Source: Paenibacillus xerothermodurans
Lineage (GTDB): Bacteria; Bacillota; Bacilli; Paenibacillales; NBRC-103111
DNA: 47,505 bases
NCBI RefSeq assembly: GCF_002220865.2
Contig: NZ_NHRJ02000022.1
Coordinates: 1,306 to 48,810, forward strand
Reading direction: 5' to 3'
Position numbers and translations under genes: made by a program. The notes beneath the pieces are model-generated. The model made no database searches. It had not been told where the DNA came from and saw only the letters and a list, made by a program, of their open reading frames with translations. This document shows, piece by piece, positions 33,611 through 44,485 of this stretch (position 1 is the stretch's first letter; each line of letters begins with the position of its first letter).

Positions 33611-34987
33611 TTATTTACCCAAACAAAATTGGGAGAAAATTTGATCAATCAACGAGTCACCGACAGAATCTCCGATAATTTCGGCCAAATACTCCCATGC
33701 ATTTCTGATATCAATTTGAACCATATCTATTGGAACGAAGTCCTCAGTCGCTGTGTATGCTTCCTCTAATGCAGCTTTCGATTTTTTCAACAATGAAATA
33801 TGACGTACATTACTTACATACGTCAAGTCATTAGATTCTACCTGACCGCTGAAGAAAATGCTAGCAATAGCTTTTTCCAAGTCAGTGATGCCCTGCTGTG
33901 CCAGCAATGACATCGCCACAATCCGTTCCGCCGGAAAATGGGATCGCAACACATCCATGTCAATGCGCTGCTCTAAGTCCGACTTATTAACGATAACGAT
34001 GGTTTGTCTGTCCTTCAGCTGTTCAATTAGCTGCACTTCTTCAGGTTCCAACGTTTCCGCCCCGTTGAACACAAGCAATATCAAGTCCGCTTCGACTAAG
34101 GCACTCTTGGATTTTTCAACCCCGATTTGCTCAACGATGTCTGACGTTTCACGGATACCCGCAGTATCCAGCAATTTCAGGGGTATCCCGTTTACCGTAA
34201 CAACCTCCTCGATGACATCCCGTGTGGTACCTGGTATATCGGTGACAATCGCCCTGTTTTCTTGTGCCAACGTGTTCAACAGAGAAGACTTACCAACGTT
34301 TGGCTTCCCTACGATAGCCGTCACGATTCCTTCACGCAGAATTTTACCTTGCCGGGCTGAGTTTAACAATTCATCGATCTGTGCCATTGCGTCCGAGCAT
34401 TTATTTTTAATAAAGGCGTTCGTCATCTCTTCTACATCATGTTCCGGGTAATCAATGTTTACTTCGATGTGCGCCATCAATTCGACCAGAGCGTGCCGCA
34501 GTTGCTTAATCCGCTTGGACAAACTACCCTCAGACTGCTTGAGAGCCACCGTATGCGCTCTGTCCGACTTTGCCCGGATGAGATCGATGACCGCCTCAGC
34601 TTGGGACAGGTCGATGCGGCCGTTGAGATACGCTCGTTTCGTGAATTCACCTGGTTCAGCCAATCTCACCTGCTGCTCTATTAACAAGTCCAACACCTTT
34701 TTCACAGAAACAAAGCCGCCATGGCAGCTAATCTCCACTACATCCTCTGTAGTAAACGAACGAGGGGCCCTCATAATCGTAACCAATACCTCGTCCACAC
34801 GTTCCAACGTTCGCGGATCCTTAACAAAACCATAATGGACGGTATGGCTCGCAACGTCCGCTAACTTAGATTTGCCAAAAAAGATGCGATCCGCAGCTGC
34901 GACAGCCTCGTCCCCGCTAATCCGTATAACTGCAATGCCTCCCTCACCTAGCGGAGTGGAAATCGCCGCAATAGTATCTTCCATCAT
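33611..34987 (-). CDS. mnmE: tRNA modification GTPase MnmE
   Basis: 458 aa, the usual length. N-terminal folate-binding domain ([20 protein letters not shown]), a long helical domain, and an inserted G domain with [27 protein letters not shown] and NKSD. The C-terminal CLGK tail carries the catalytic cysteine of the CxGK motif. Potassium-dependent GTPase that acts with MnmG on U34 of tRNAs. First gene of mnmE-mnmG-rsmG; AGGTGG lies nine bases before the ATG. The jag terminator directly upstream isolates the transcript. Confidence 0.99.
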   Translation of the reverse strand: MMEDTIAAISTPLGEGGIAVIRISGDEAVAAADRIFFGKSKLADVASHTVHYGFVKDPRTLERVDEVLVTIMRAPRSFTTEDVVEISCHGGFVSVKKVLDLLIEQQVRLAEPGEFTKRAYLNGRIDLSQAEAVIDLIRAKSDRAHTVALKQSEGSLSKRIKQLRHALVELMAHIEVNIDYPEHDVEEMTNAFIKNKCSDAMAQIDELLNSARQGKILREGIVTAIVGKPNVGKSSLLNTLAQENRAIVTDIPGTTRDVIEEVVTVNGIPLKLLDTAGIRETSDIVEQIGVEKSKSALVEADLILLVFNGAETLEPEEVQLIEQLKDRQTIVIVNKSDLEQRIDMDVLRSHFPAERIVAMSLLAQQGITDLEKAIASIFFSGQVESNDLTYVSNVRHISLLKKSKAALEEAYTATEDFVPIDMVQIDIRNAWEYLAEIIGDSVGDSLIDQIFSQFCLGK

Positions 34988-35027
34988 AATTTACCACCAC
35001 CTCTCAGAAACAATCTCTAGTTGTATT

Positions 35028-35069
35028 GAAAAAATGCAATGAGTCATAACAACCATGACATCATTGCAT
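35028..35069 (-). terminator. Rho-independent terminator after jag
   Basis: ATGCAATGA (35061-35069 on the minus strand) pairs with TCATTGCAT (35034-35042), with a further TGTCAT/ATGAC stem inside, followed by six T. It ends the yidC-jag transcript. Confidence 0.93.
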
Positions 35070-35075
35070 CGACAT

Positions 35076-35693
35076 TTACCTGTTTACGATTACAATTCTT
35101 CGGTTTGGCTCTTCGCCTCTGCTGAATGTTCGTACCGTGGGATGATCCTGCAGCTTCGCATGGATCACTTTCCGTTCAACCGGCGACATCGGTTCGAGTA
35201 CAACTTCCTTTTTTGTGCGACTCACTCGTTCTGCCAATCGTAACGCTAAATCCTCTAAGGTATTCTTCCGCCGTTCACGGAAGTGCTCGGCGTCTAATCC
35301 GATTCGAACATGCGTGTTGGAGTAACGATTCGCGACAATGTTAACCAGATATTGCAGCGCGTCCAACGTCTGCCCCCGCCTGCCAATGAGCATGCCTAAT
35401 TCCGAACCAAACAAATGGAGCTCCACCCCGTCCTTCTGAACCTTCTTCTCCACGCGCACTGCCAAATTCATGGTTTGAAAAACGTCCTGTAAAAAATTGA
35501 TGGCTTCCTCTTCAGCGTCAGGCAGAAGCTCTAATTCAACTTTTGCCTCCTTCACGCCGATGAGACCGAACAGCCCTTTGGAGGGGTGTTCCAGCACGTG
35601 TATTTTTACCCGTTCCTCCGTGGTATTCCATTGGCGAAGACCGTTGCTCACGGCCTCCTCAATTGATTTCCCCGTAACCACAATTTTTTTCAT
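35076..35693 (-). CDS. jag: RNA-binding protein Jag (KhpB, SpoIIIJ-associated)
   Basis: 205 aa. Jag-N domain (1-50) with SKGLFGLIG, a KH domain with ELGMLIGRRGQTLDALQYLV (about 109-128), and R3H near the C-terminus (RKVIHAKLQDHPTVRTFSRG). Binds RNA, usually with KhpA, and is linked to cell-wall synthesis control in Firmicutes. Downstream of yidC by 15 bases, the conserved pairing. Confidence 0.97.
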   Translation of the reverse strand: MKKIVVTGKSIEEAVSNGLRQWNTTEERVKIHVLEHPSKGLFGLIGVKEAKVELELLPDAEEEAINFLQDVFQTMNLAVRVEKKVQKDGVELHLFGSELGMLIGRRGQTLDALQYLVNIVANRYSNTHVRIGLDAEHFRERRKNTLEDLALRLAERVSRTKKEVVLEPMSPVERKVIHAKLQDHPTVRTFSRGEEPNRRIVIVNR

Positions 35694-35708
35694 TTGGACA
35701 GGCCACCC

Positions 35709-36425
35709 TTATTTTTTTTGAGGTCGATAAATAAAATAAGACTGCACAATCGTGAAAAGGTTACTAAACACCCAATATAATGGTAGTGCTGCAGCGAAAT
35801 TCATCGCCATAACAAAAATCAATATCGGGAAAATGAACATCAGGTTTTGCATTTGCGGGTTCATCTGTGAGGACATCATTTTTTGCTGGAAGTATGTCGT
35901 CACCGCAGCTAACAGCGGCAAAATATAATACGGGTCTTTCTCACCGAGCTCCATCCACAAAAATGAATGCTCCGCGATATTTTGGTTGCGCATAATCGCG
36001 CTGTACAAGGCGATCAGGATAGGCATCTGAACCAGCAAAGGGAAGCAGCCGGCCAAAGGATTGACACCGTTTGCTTGAAACAGCCTCATTGTTTCTTCCT
36101 GTTGCTTCTTGGGGTCGTCCTTGTATTTGTCTTTTATCTTTTTAAGCTCCGGTTGTAAATCCTGCATCCGCTTAGAGCTTTTATATTGCTTTAAAGTGAG
36201 CGGCAAAATAATAATTCGGATAATCAGGGTCACGACCAAAATCGATAGTCCGTATGAACCCCAAAGAAGCGCCGCAAACCAGTCAAGAATATCAGCCAGT
36301 GGACCAACGAAATATTTGTCCCATATCCCATTCTCAGGATCGATTTTCGTTGTTGCCGGGGCACAGCCTGCGAGCAGCAAAAAAGTGAAAATAATCGGCA
36401 AATATTTAGCTAGTCGACGGGTCAA
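35709..36425 (-). CDS. yidC: Membrane protein insertase YidC (SpoIIIJ type)
   Basis: 238 aa. Lipoprotein signal with lipobox LLAGC, lipid-modified Cys21, then five membrane helices; the conserved core includes SYGLSILVVTLIIRIIILPL with its functional arginine and NPLAGCFPLLVQMPILIALY. Inserts membrane proteins alone or with SecYEG, and in this spoIIIJ position is needed for forespore gene expression in Bacillus. Followed by jag and preceded by rnpA. The C-terminal tail is short and basic. Confidence 0.97.
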   Translation of the reverse strand: MTRRLAKYLPIIFTFLLLAGCAPATTKIDPENGIWDKYFVGPLADILDWFAALLWGSYGLSILVVTLIIRIIILPLTLKQYKSSKRMQDLQPELKKIKDKYKDDPKKQQEETMRLFQANGVNPLAGCFPLLVQMPILIALYSAIMRNQNIAEHSFLWMELGEKDPYYILPLLAAVTTYFQQKMMSSQMNPQMQNLMFIFPILIFVMAMNFAAALPLYWVFSNLFTIVQSYFIYRPQKK

Positions 36426-36500
36426 AATGCAATCCTCCTAATTTATCGTTTCCAATAAACAACTATACCATATCTTCTAGAAAAAAAGAAATAAAACTCC

Positions 36501-36845
36501 CTACTTTCGACGCAATAGAGAGGCTCTTTTAAACACATGCAGAATGCTTTTTTCCATATCGGCATACGCCATACCCACGGCGGGTGTTCTGGCGATCAAG
36601 ATAAGGTCGTAACCAGTCGGAATTCGATCCGCATTCAATCTAATGATCTCTTTCACCATGCGTCGGATCCGGTTTCGTACCACGGCATTGCCAAGCTTCT
36701 TGCTCACGGATATTCCTAAACGAAAGGTTGACAGCTGCGGCCGGGCATGCGAATAGAGAACAAATTGGTGATTGGCCACCGACTTGCCGCCGCGATACAC
36801 TCTGTCGAAATATTCCCTTTTGGTCAATCGATTCTTTTTTTCCAC
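36501..36845 (-). CDS. rnpA: Ribonuclease P protein component
   Basis: 114 aa from a GTG at 36845 (encoding MEKKNRLTKREYFDRVYRGG on initiation), with GGTGA at normal spacing. An ATG eight codons earlier gives an extension not typical of the family. The diagnostic RNR motif NAVVRNRIRRMVKE is present, with FRLGISVSKKLG before it. It helps RNase P RNA mature tRNA 5' ends. It follows rpmH, but a terminator lies between. Confidence 0.96.
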   Translation of the reverse strand: MEKKNRLTKREYFDRVYRGGKSVANHQFVLYSHARPQLSTFRLGISVSKKLGNAVVRNRIRRMVKEIIRLNADRIPTGYDLILIARTPAVGMAYADMEKSILHVFKRASLLRRK

Positions 36846-37045
36846 AGCCTGTTCACCGTATCCTATCATTAGCCCGACCAGTATTTATTTATCGTATACA
36901 AAAATCTACTTTTTTAGTACATATGAAAATTGGCGTGAGTAATTTCGAAGTAAAAACGCGGTTGGTCCGGAGCGCTTTGGATCCACACTTGAATCGCTCT
37001 CTTCTCATGCGCAGCCAAAAGCGAGGTGCACGCATAATTATAAAC

Positions 37046-37067
37046 AAAAAAGACCACTTCAGTGGCC
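37046..37067 (-). terminator. Terminator or attenuator after rpmH
   Basis: GGCCAC (37062-37067 on the minus strand) pairs with GTGGTC (37052-37057), followed by six T, starting eight bases past the rpmH stop. It would reduce read-through into rnpA, setting more L34 than RnpA. Confidence 0.8.
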
Positions 37068-37074
37068 TCTTGTA

Positions 37075-37209
37075 TTAAGCGCTCAATACTTTTCTTCCTT
37101 TTAGACGACGAGCAGCGAGTACTTTACGACCATTCTTTGTACTCATTCTCTTACGAAAGCCGTGTACCTTCTTGCGTTTTCTTACATTCGGTTTAAACGT
37201 AGGACCCAT
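37075..37209 (-). CDS. rpmH: 50S ribosomal protein L34
   Basis: 44 aa: [20 protein letters not shown], then [20 protein letters not shown] and a short tail LSA. This is the full-length, extremely basic L34. The ATG at 37209 has AAGGAGG upstream. It is the leftmost-strand gene closest to oriC, with its own promoter at 37258-37286, and is followed by a terminator ahead of rnpA. Confidence 0.99.
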   Translation of the reverse strand: MGPTFKPNVRKRKKVHGFRKRMSTKNGRKVLAARRLKGRKVLSA

Positions 37210-37257
37210 CTATGTGCACCTCCTTGAGGAAATTCCTTTCCCAAAATACCTCTTAAC

Positions 37258-37286
37258 ATTAAATCATCTTACACGTCAAAAGTCAA
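37258..37286 (-). promoter_or_regulatory. Sigma-A promoter of rpmH
   Basis: On the minus strand TTGACT (37281-37286), 17 bases, TTTAAT (37258-37263), about 50 bases ahead of rpmH. Confidence 0.75.
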
Positions 37287-37343
37287 CTTCAGAGACTAAC
37301 AAACTTTTGCCACTTCAGACGATGGGATCTCCAAAAACTCACC

Positions 37344-37628
37344 TGTGTATAACAAACACAGAGAAAAATGACGACATTGTCGAATTGATAACATATTGTG
37401 CACAATATGTAGTGCTGTTGATAAAACTTACACACAACCTGTAGAGGATGTGGATAAAAACAAACATTGCATTGATAAACATAGTGCATTTTGATATCAT
37501 AATAGTGCTAATCCTGTGGATAGTGGCGCAAAATCGTTCATTTTATCAACAGCCTGTGGATATCTTTGTGAACAATTTTCCGCTACTTGAATAAATCATT
37601 TTCAACATTTCCTTGATAGTGTGGATAG
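37344..37628. other. Upstream part of oriC: DnaA-box cluster
   Basis: AT-rich, gene-free 0.5 kb between rpmH and dnaA with a cluster of DnaA boxes. TGTGTATAA is at 37344 and the perfect TGTGGATAA at 37449. One-mismatch boxes are at 37416 (TGTTGATAA), 37515 (TGTGGATAG), 37543 (TTATCAACA), 37555 (TGTGGATAT) and 37620 (TGTGGATAG). Most point the same way. This is the incC-like half of a bipartite Bacillales origin and probably also autoregulates dnaA. The last box overlaps the presumed dnaA promoter region. Confidence 0.9.
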
Positions 37629-37708
37629 TTTTCGACATATATCGTGTTTATGTAACATTTATTTGGCTTACGCCACATTGCTTATCTTTTCAAAGGAGTG
37701 AATACATT

Positions 37709-39073
37709 GTGGAGAGCCATCCGAACGAGCAATGGCAGCACGTTCTTTCCATTATTCAGACAAGGCTGAGTAAACCAAGCTATGAAACCTGGTTTACGTC
37801 CACAAGGGCCGTAGTTTTCAACGAAGAAAAAATAATGATATGCGCTCCGAACAACTTCGCCCGTGAGTGGCTTGAGAATCGTTATACGAAACTCATTAAA
37901 GATACGATCCTCGCCTACAGTGGTAAATCCGTTGACATAAAATTCATCATTGAGTCCGAAGAAGAGAAAGCCGCGGGACCGTCCTCCCCCCCCACAAATG
38001 AAACAGCCAAGGCGCCAGTCGCCATACCTGAAGAAACCTTCAGCCACATGATGAATCCCAAATACACGTTTGACACATTTGTCATAGGTTCTGGAAACCG
38101 TTTCGCTCATGCGGCGTCGCTAGCTGTGGCTGAAGCGCCGGCAAAAGCCTACAATCCCTTGTTTTTATACGGAGGCGTAGGATTGGGGAAAACACACTTG
38201 ATGCATGCGATCGGCCATTATGTGTTGGAGAACAACCCTAGCGCTCGTGTGCTCTATATCTCATCCGAGAAGTTTACCAATGAGTTTATCAACGCGATAC
38301 GTGACAACCGGGGCGAGAGTTTTCGCAATAAGTATCGGAATATTGATGTACTCCTAATCGATGATATTCAGTTCCTCGCCGGAAAAGAACAAACCCAGGA
38401 AGAATTTTTCCATACGTTCAACGCCCTGCACGAGGAGCGCAAACAGATCATCATATCCAGTGACCGGCCTCCGAAGGAGATTCCAACGTTGGAAGAACGT
38501 TTGAGATCGCGTTTTGAGTGGGGATTAATCACCGATATTCAACCGCCGGATCTGGAGACACGCATAGCGATACTGCGCAAGAAGGCAAAGGCTGAAAACC
38601 TGGACGTACCGAATGAGGCCATGGTGTACATAGCCAATCAGATTGATACCAACATTCGTGAGCTCGAAGGCGCACTGATTCGTGTGGTGGCCTATTCTTC
38701 GTTAATCAATCAGGATATTACGTCACATCTTGCTGCGGAGGCGTTAAAAGATATTATTCCCAGCAGCCGGCCGAAAGTTATCACCATTCAGGACATTCAG
38801 CAGAAGGTTGGCGAATTCTATGGAATGAAGCTGGAAGACTTTAAAGCGCGGAAACGGACCAAGATGGTTGCCTATCCGCGACAGATTGCTATGTATTTGG
38901 CGCGCGAAATGACGGACTTCTCTCTGCCGAAGATCGGAGAAGCGTTTGGGGGCCGCGACCACACCACGGTCATCCATGCGCATGAGAAAATTTCGGTAGC
39001 GTTAAAGAATGATCAGGAGTTATATAAAGTAATCCAAAATCTGATGGAAAAAGTAAGAAACGTTACGATGTAG
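37709..39073 (+). CDS. dnaA: Chromosomal replication initiator DnaA
   Basis: 454 aa from a GTG at 37709 ([20 protein letters not shown] after the first residue), ten bases after AAAGGAG; the longer in-frame extension reads through the promoter region. Domain I (1-80), a short Pro/Glu linker, and AAA+ with Walker [11 protein letters not shown] (155-164) and Walker [12 protein letters not shown]. Domain IV has the DNA-binding signature [15 protein letters not shown]. It binds the flanking DnaA boxes and melts oriC. dnaN follows after the second oriC element. Confidence 0.99.
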   Translation: MESHPNEQWQHVLSIIQTRLSKPSYETWFTSTRAVVFNEEKIMICAPNNFAREWLENRYTKLIKDTILAYSGKSVDIKFIIESEEEKAAGPSSPPTNETAKAPVAIPEETFSHMMNPKYTFDTFVIGSGNRFAHAASLAVAEAPAKAYNPLFLYGGVGLGKTHLMHAIGHYVLENNPSARVLYISSEKFTNEFINAIRDNRGESFRNKYRNIDVLLIDDIQFLAGKEQTQEEFFHTFNALHEERKQIIISSDRPPKEIPTLEERLRSRFEWGLITDIQPPDLETRIAILRKKAKAENLDVPNEAMVYIANQIDTNIRELEGALIRVVAYSSLINQDITSHLAAEALKDIIPSSRPKVITIQDIQQKVGEFYGMKLEDFKARKRTKMVAYPRQIAMYLAREMTDFSLPKIGEAFGGRDHTTVIHAHEKISVALKNDQELYKVIQNLMEKVRNVTM

Positions 39074-39136
39074 TCCAGGCTGCGCAGATGAGCGGCTGAG
39101 GTTAATAACTGCGAGCCTATGCACAAACTATTCACA

Positions 39137-39210
39137 TGTGGATAGGCTTTAGTTTTGTATCATTCCTGCACATATCCACATATCCACCGCCCCTACTACT
39201 ATTACTAATA
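39137..39210 (+). other. oriC unwinding element: DnaA boxes plus DnaA-trios
   Basis: Between dnaA and dnaN lie TGTGGATAG (39137), ATATCCACA (39172) and ATATCCACC (39180). A short GC-rich CGCCCC comes next, then CTACTACTATTACTAATA (39193-39210), the 3'-GAT-5' trinucleotide series on the complement. After it comes an A-rich stretch. Box, GC spacer and trios in this order are the basal unwinding system described for Bacillus. DnaA should spread from the boxes onto the trio strand here. Confidence 0.88.
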
Positions 39211-39276
39211 AAAAAAGAGTATTATAAGGGGATAACATGGACCTCTCCACCATCTTCAAACCTTAGGAGTGACAGT

Positions 39277-40419
39277 ATGAAATTAACTATATTGAAAGAC
39301 CACTTGAACGAATCTATTCAACACGTCTCTAAAGCGATCTCTAACCGAACCACCATCCCAATTTTGAGCGGGATTAAAATAGATGCCGACGCCAACGGAA
39401 TGACCCTGACCGCTAGCGACACCGACATTTCAATTCAAAGCTACATCCCGGTTGAAAAAAATGACATGAATATCATTCAACTTGACCGGCCAGGCAGCGT
39501 AGTCCTGTCATCCAAATTTTTCGTTGAAATCATACGCAAGCTGCCGGCCGCTCAGGTTGAAATCGAGGTCAAGGATCATTTTCATACCACCATTCGCAGC
39601 GGATCTTCTGAAATTCAACTAGTTGGCCTGGACCCGGAGGAATATCCGACACTGCCTAGCATCGAAGAAAATAGAAAAATTCAGCTGCCCAGCGATGTTT
39701 TGAAAACAATGATTAAGCAAACCTCATTTGCCGTCTCGACGAATGAATCCACACCAATCCTTACCGGGGTGCTTTGGACGATTCAGGACGGCATATTGAA
39801 ATTTACCGCCTGTGATCGACACCGTTTGGGCAGCCGGGAGACACAAATCGAAGTAGACGGCGGTTTTCAGTTGAGTAACATTTCCATATCCGGGAAAACC
39901 TTAAATGAACTGGCCAAAATCCTGCCGGACCAAAACGCGCTGATTGAAGTCGTATTTGCCGACAATCAAGTGTTGTTCAAATTGAGCTCGATTTTATTTT
40001 ATACACGAATTTTAGATGGGACTTATCCTGACACATCGAAGCTTATTCCGCAGTCGTACCAAACTGAGATGGTCGTGAACGCACAGCAACTGGCTGACGC
40101 AATCGACCGGGCTTATTTGCTTTCCAAAGAGGAGAAAACCAACATCGTCAAACTGATCATGCGCGAGGATCAAACGATCGAAATTTCATCTAGTTCATCT
40201 GAGCTCGGTAAAGTGACAGAGCAGTTAGACGTGTCCAGATTAAGCGGTGAATTACTCCGCATCTCGTTCAATTCCAAATATATGCTGGATGCACTCAAAG
40301 TCATCGACAGCGAATTTATTCATATAGGATTCACCGGCGCAATGCAGCCGATCATTATCCGGCCCGAGGAATCATCGAATCTTTTACAGCTGATTCTCCC
40401 TTATCGAACGACTAACTAA
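39277..40419 (+). CDS. dnaN: DNA polymerase III beta subunit (sliding clamp)
   Basis: 380 aa from the ATG at 39277 (MKLTILKDHLNESIQHVSKA), with TAGGAG seven bases upstream; an extension to 39136 runs back through the oriC element. Three clamp domains are visible by their repeated pattern (SNRTTIPILSGIKID, STPILTGVLWTIQD, LRISFNSKYMLDALKV), ending QLILPYRTTN. It forms the ring that tethers polymerase and many repair partners. Confidence 0.99.
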   Translation: MKLTILKDHLNESIQHVSKAISNRTTIPILSGIKIDADANGMTLTASDTDISIQSYIPVEKNDMNIIQLDRPGSVVLSSKFFVEIIRKLPAAQVEIEVKDHFHTTIRSGSSEIQLVGLDPEEYPTLPSIEENRKIQLPSDVLKTMIKQTSFAVSTNESTPILTGVLWTIQDGILKFTACDRHRLGSRETQIEVDGGFQLSNISISGKTLNELAKILPDQNALIEVVFADNQVLFKLSSILFYTRILDGTYPDTSKLIPQSYQTEMVVNAQQLADAIDRAYLLSKEEKTNIVKLIMREDQTIEISSSSSELGKVTEQLDVSRLSGELLRISFNSKYMLDALKVIDSEFIHIGFTGAMQPIIIRPEESSNLLQLILPYRTTN

Positions 40420-40450
40420 ACCAATGAAATGAAGGAGAACAAATGAACCG

Positions 40451-40666
40451 ATGAAGCCGATAACCATTCAGACCGACTATATTACACTGGGGCAGTTTCT
40501 CAAATTGGCCGATTGTATAGCTACGGGCGGACAAGCTAAGAGCTTTCTGCAGGAGACAAAAATTTTGGTCAATGGGGAGCCGGAAAACCGCCGGGGCAAA
40601 AAACTTGTTCACAACGACAAGATACAGGTAGAAGGCTGTGGTGAGTTCCAAGTCGTGCGCAGCTGA
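40451..40666 (+). CDS. rlbA: S4-domain RNA-binding protein RlbA (YaaA)
   Basis: 71 aa. The S4-type RNA-binding fold LGQFLKLADCIATGGQAKSF followed by ETKILVNGEPENRRGKKL. Conserved between dnaN and recF in Bacillales; a role in ribosome assembly is proposed. The ATG at 40451 is the family start, but GAAGGAG is 14 bases away and better spaced for an ATG at 40443 that opens a 3-codon cistron (MNR, stop) overlapping this start. Confidence 0.95.
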   Translation: MKPITIQTDYITLGQFLKLADCIATGGQAKSFLQETKILVNGEPENRRGKKLVHNDKIQVEGCGEFQVVRS

Positions 40667-40713
40667 GCGCTTGGACACGGCTGTGGCGCACACAGCCTGT
40701 AGGAGGAACTGTT

Positions 40714-41820
40714 TTGCAACTGAAAAAGCTGTCATTGCAGCATTACCGCAACTACGATGAGGTGCATTTTGAAACAGGAAGCATGGTAAACATTATTGTC
40801 GGTCCCAACGCTCAAGGGAAGACCAATTTGCTGGAGGCTATCTTCGTGCTTGCCCTCACTAAGTCCCACCGGACGCACCAAGATAAAGAACTTATTCAGT
40901 GGGACACCCCCCATACTCTGCTGCATGCCGATGTGGAGAAGAAATACGGCTCCGTCCAGTTGGACCTAACCATCTCCAAGCAAGGCAAGAAGGCGAAAAT
41001 CAACGGCCTTGAACAAAGGAAACTGAGTAAATTCATCGGGGCCCTGAATGTAGTTATGTTTGCGCCCGAAGATCTGGAAATCGTGAAGGGCGCCCCGTCT
41101 GTTCGGCGGCGTTTCTTAGATATGGAAATCGGGCAAGTGTATCCCTCCTATTTGCACGATCTGTCCCAATACCAAAAAGTCCTAATGCAGCGCAATAACT
41201 ATTTGAAGCAGTTATCTAATACCCGTGACACTAAAGCGTCGATGATGGAGATTTGGAATGAGCAGTTGGCCGGCTTCGGTGTTAAAATCATCAAAAAACG
41301 TCAAAGCTTTATAAAGAAGCTCCAATCATGGGCGGAGAGGATTCATGCAGGTGTAACCGCCGGGCAGGAACAAATTGAAATTCAATATTCCTCTTCGCTG
41401 AATCCTCTACCGCAAGATGAACCTGTTTTATTTGACCAGTTTATGTTAAAGTTATCACAGGTGAAAGATCAGGAGCTTCGGCGCGGGGTTTCCCTCGTTG
41501 GACCGCATCGGGATGATTTGTTATTTTTCATAAACGGGAAGGAAGTGCAGACGTTCGGCTCGCAGGGGCAGCAAAGAACGACGGCGCTTTCTTTGAAGCT
41601 GGCGGAAATTGAGTTGATGCGGGAGGAAGTCGGCGAATACCCGGTTCTTTTGCTCGACGACGTGTTGTCAGAGCTCGATCGGTCTCGGCAAACCCAGCTC
41701 ATAGAGACGTTCCAAAATAAGGTGCAAACGTTCATAACAACGACCGGAATTGAAAGTATAGATCTGACAAAGTTGGAAAACGCTTCTGTGATTAATGTGC
41801 GGAACGGAAGCTTAAATTAG
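40714..41820 (+). CDS. recF: DNA replication and repair protein RecF
   Basis: 368 aa from a TTG at 40714, seven bases after AGGAGG. SMC-like ATPase with Walker A GPNAQGKTNLLEAI (about 30-43), signature GSQGQQRTTALSLKLAEIEL, and Walker B PVLLLDDVLSELD. Loads RecA at gaps with RecO and RecR. First residues LKKLSLQHYRNYDEVHFE are typical. remB follows within 35 bases. Confidence 0.98.
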   Translation: MQLKKLSLQHYRNYDEVHFETGSMVNIIVGPNAQGKTNLLEAIFVLALTKSHRTHQDKELIQWDTPHTLLHADVEKKYGSVQLDLTISKQGKKAKINGLEQRKLSKFIGALNVVMFAPEDLEIVKGAPSVRRRFLDMEIGQVYPSYLHDLSQYQKVLMQRNNYLKQLSNTRDTKASMMEIWNEQLAGFGVKIIKKRQSFIKKLQSWAERIHAGVTAGQEQIEIQYSSSLNPLPQDEPVLFDQFMLKLSQVKDQELRRGVSLVGPHRDDLLFFINGKEVQTFGSQGQQRTTALSLKLAEIELMREEVGEYPVLLLDDVLSELDRSRQTQLIETFQNKVQTFITTTGIESIDLTKLENASVINVRNGSLN

Positions 41821-41853
41821 CAATGCCACTGCTATGAGGAGATGACGGCCCCT

Positions 41854-42102
41854 ATGTTCATCCATTTAGGCGGAGAGAAAATTATTCGCGCGAGTGAGCT
41901 AATCGCGATTTTTGACTTATCCATTGAAAAATCCTCAAAGATTTCAAAGCAATTCATAACGCATGCCATCAGAGATAAAAAGGTGGAACTGATCGGGGAG
42001 GAAGAGAGCAAATCGCTGGTCGTGACGCAATCAAAGGTATACTACTCTCCCATCTCTTCTATGACCTTAAAGAAACGGGCGCATCAATTATTAACGAACT
42101 AG
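41854..42102 (+). CDS. remB: Extracellular-matrix regulator RemB (DUF370 type)
   Basis: 82 aa from the ATG at 41854 (MFIHLGGEKIIRASELIAIF), the family start; an ATG at 41842 sits directly on the GGAG and is less likely. Small one-domain protein related to RemA, found between recF and gyrB in Bacillales. In Bacillus RemB is implicated in biofilm matrix gene control. The C-terminal VVTQSKVYYSPISSMTLKKR is also conserved. In one transcript unit with recF and gyrB, judging from spacing. Confidence 0.92.
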   Translation: MFIHLGGEKIIRASELIAIFDLSIEKSSKISKQFITHAIRDKKVELIGEEESKSLVVTQSKVYYSPISSMTLKKRAHQLLTN

Positions 42103-44046
<1,944 letters not shown>

Positions 44047-44216
44047 CGACACACGGTGGTGAGTGCGCTGCCCGACACACGCTTTTTTTGTTGAGCTGCT
44101 GCGTGTGCTCGCCTAACTGCTGCAAGTCGCTAATTTATAGACAGAGCGTTGACGTTTGCTGGGACCTACGACGGGAGGACAACGGGGAAGAACACACCCG
44201 CTGACAGTCCCAAGGG

Positions 44217-44246
44217 CTGGCAGCTCACGCTCTTTTATGTTATAAT
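44217..44246 (+). promoter_or_regulatory. Promoter of gyrA in the gyrB-gyrA spacer
   Basis: Perfect TATAAT (44241-44246) with an extended -10 (TGT before it) and a weak -35 CTGGCA (44217-44222, 18-base spacing). The spacer 44047-44485 is 439 bases with no supported gene; transcripts from here would have a leader of about 230 bases. A gyrB terminator is not clear; a T7 run at 44085-44091 has only a weak stem before it. Confidence 0.6.
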
Positions 44247-44485
44247 TAAGTGTTCTTAGTCCCAGGTCCTGCGTGTTAACTTAATTCGATGTAACCTCAG
44301 GCCTAATTACTATTGCTCTATATGTTATCAGACAAAGGTTTTTCATATAATTGCTTATGCGGTTTCGAAGAAACTGAACAAGCCTGGACTTTGAGACAAT
44401 GATTTGACATGAATTGTGTTTAAGTTTCCGACAGAGCTGACGAACTCAGCCTGAATTTATGCATAGCACAAAGGAGGGTTTACAG

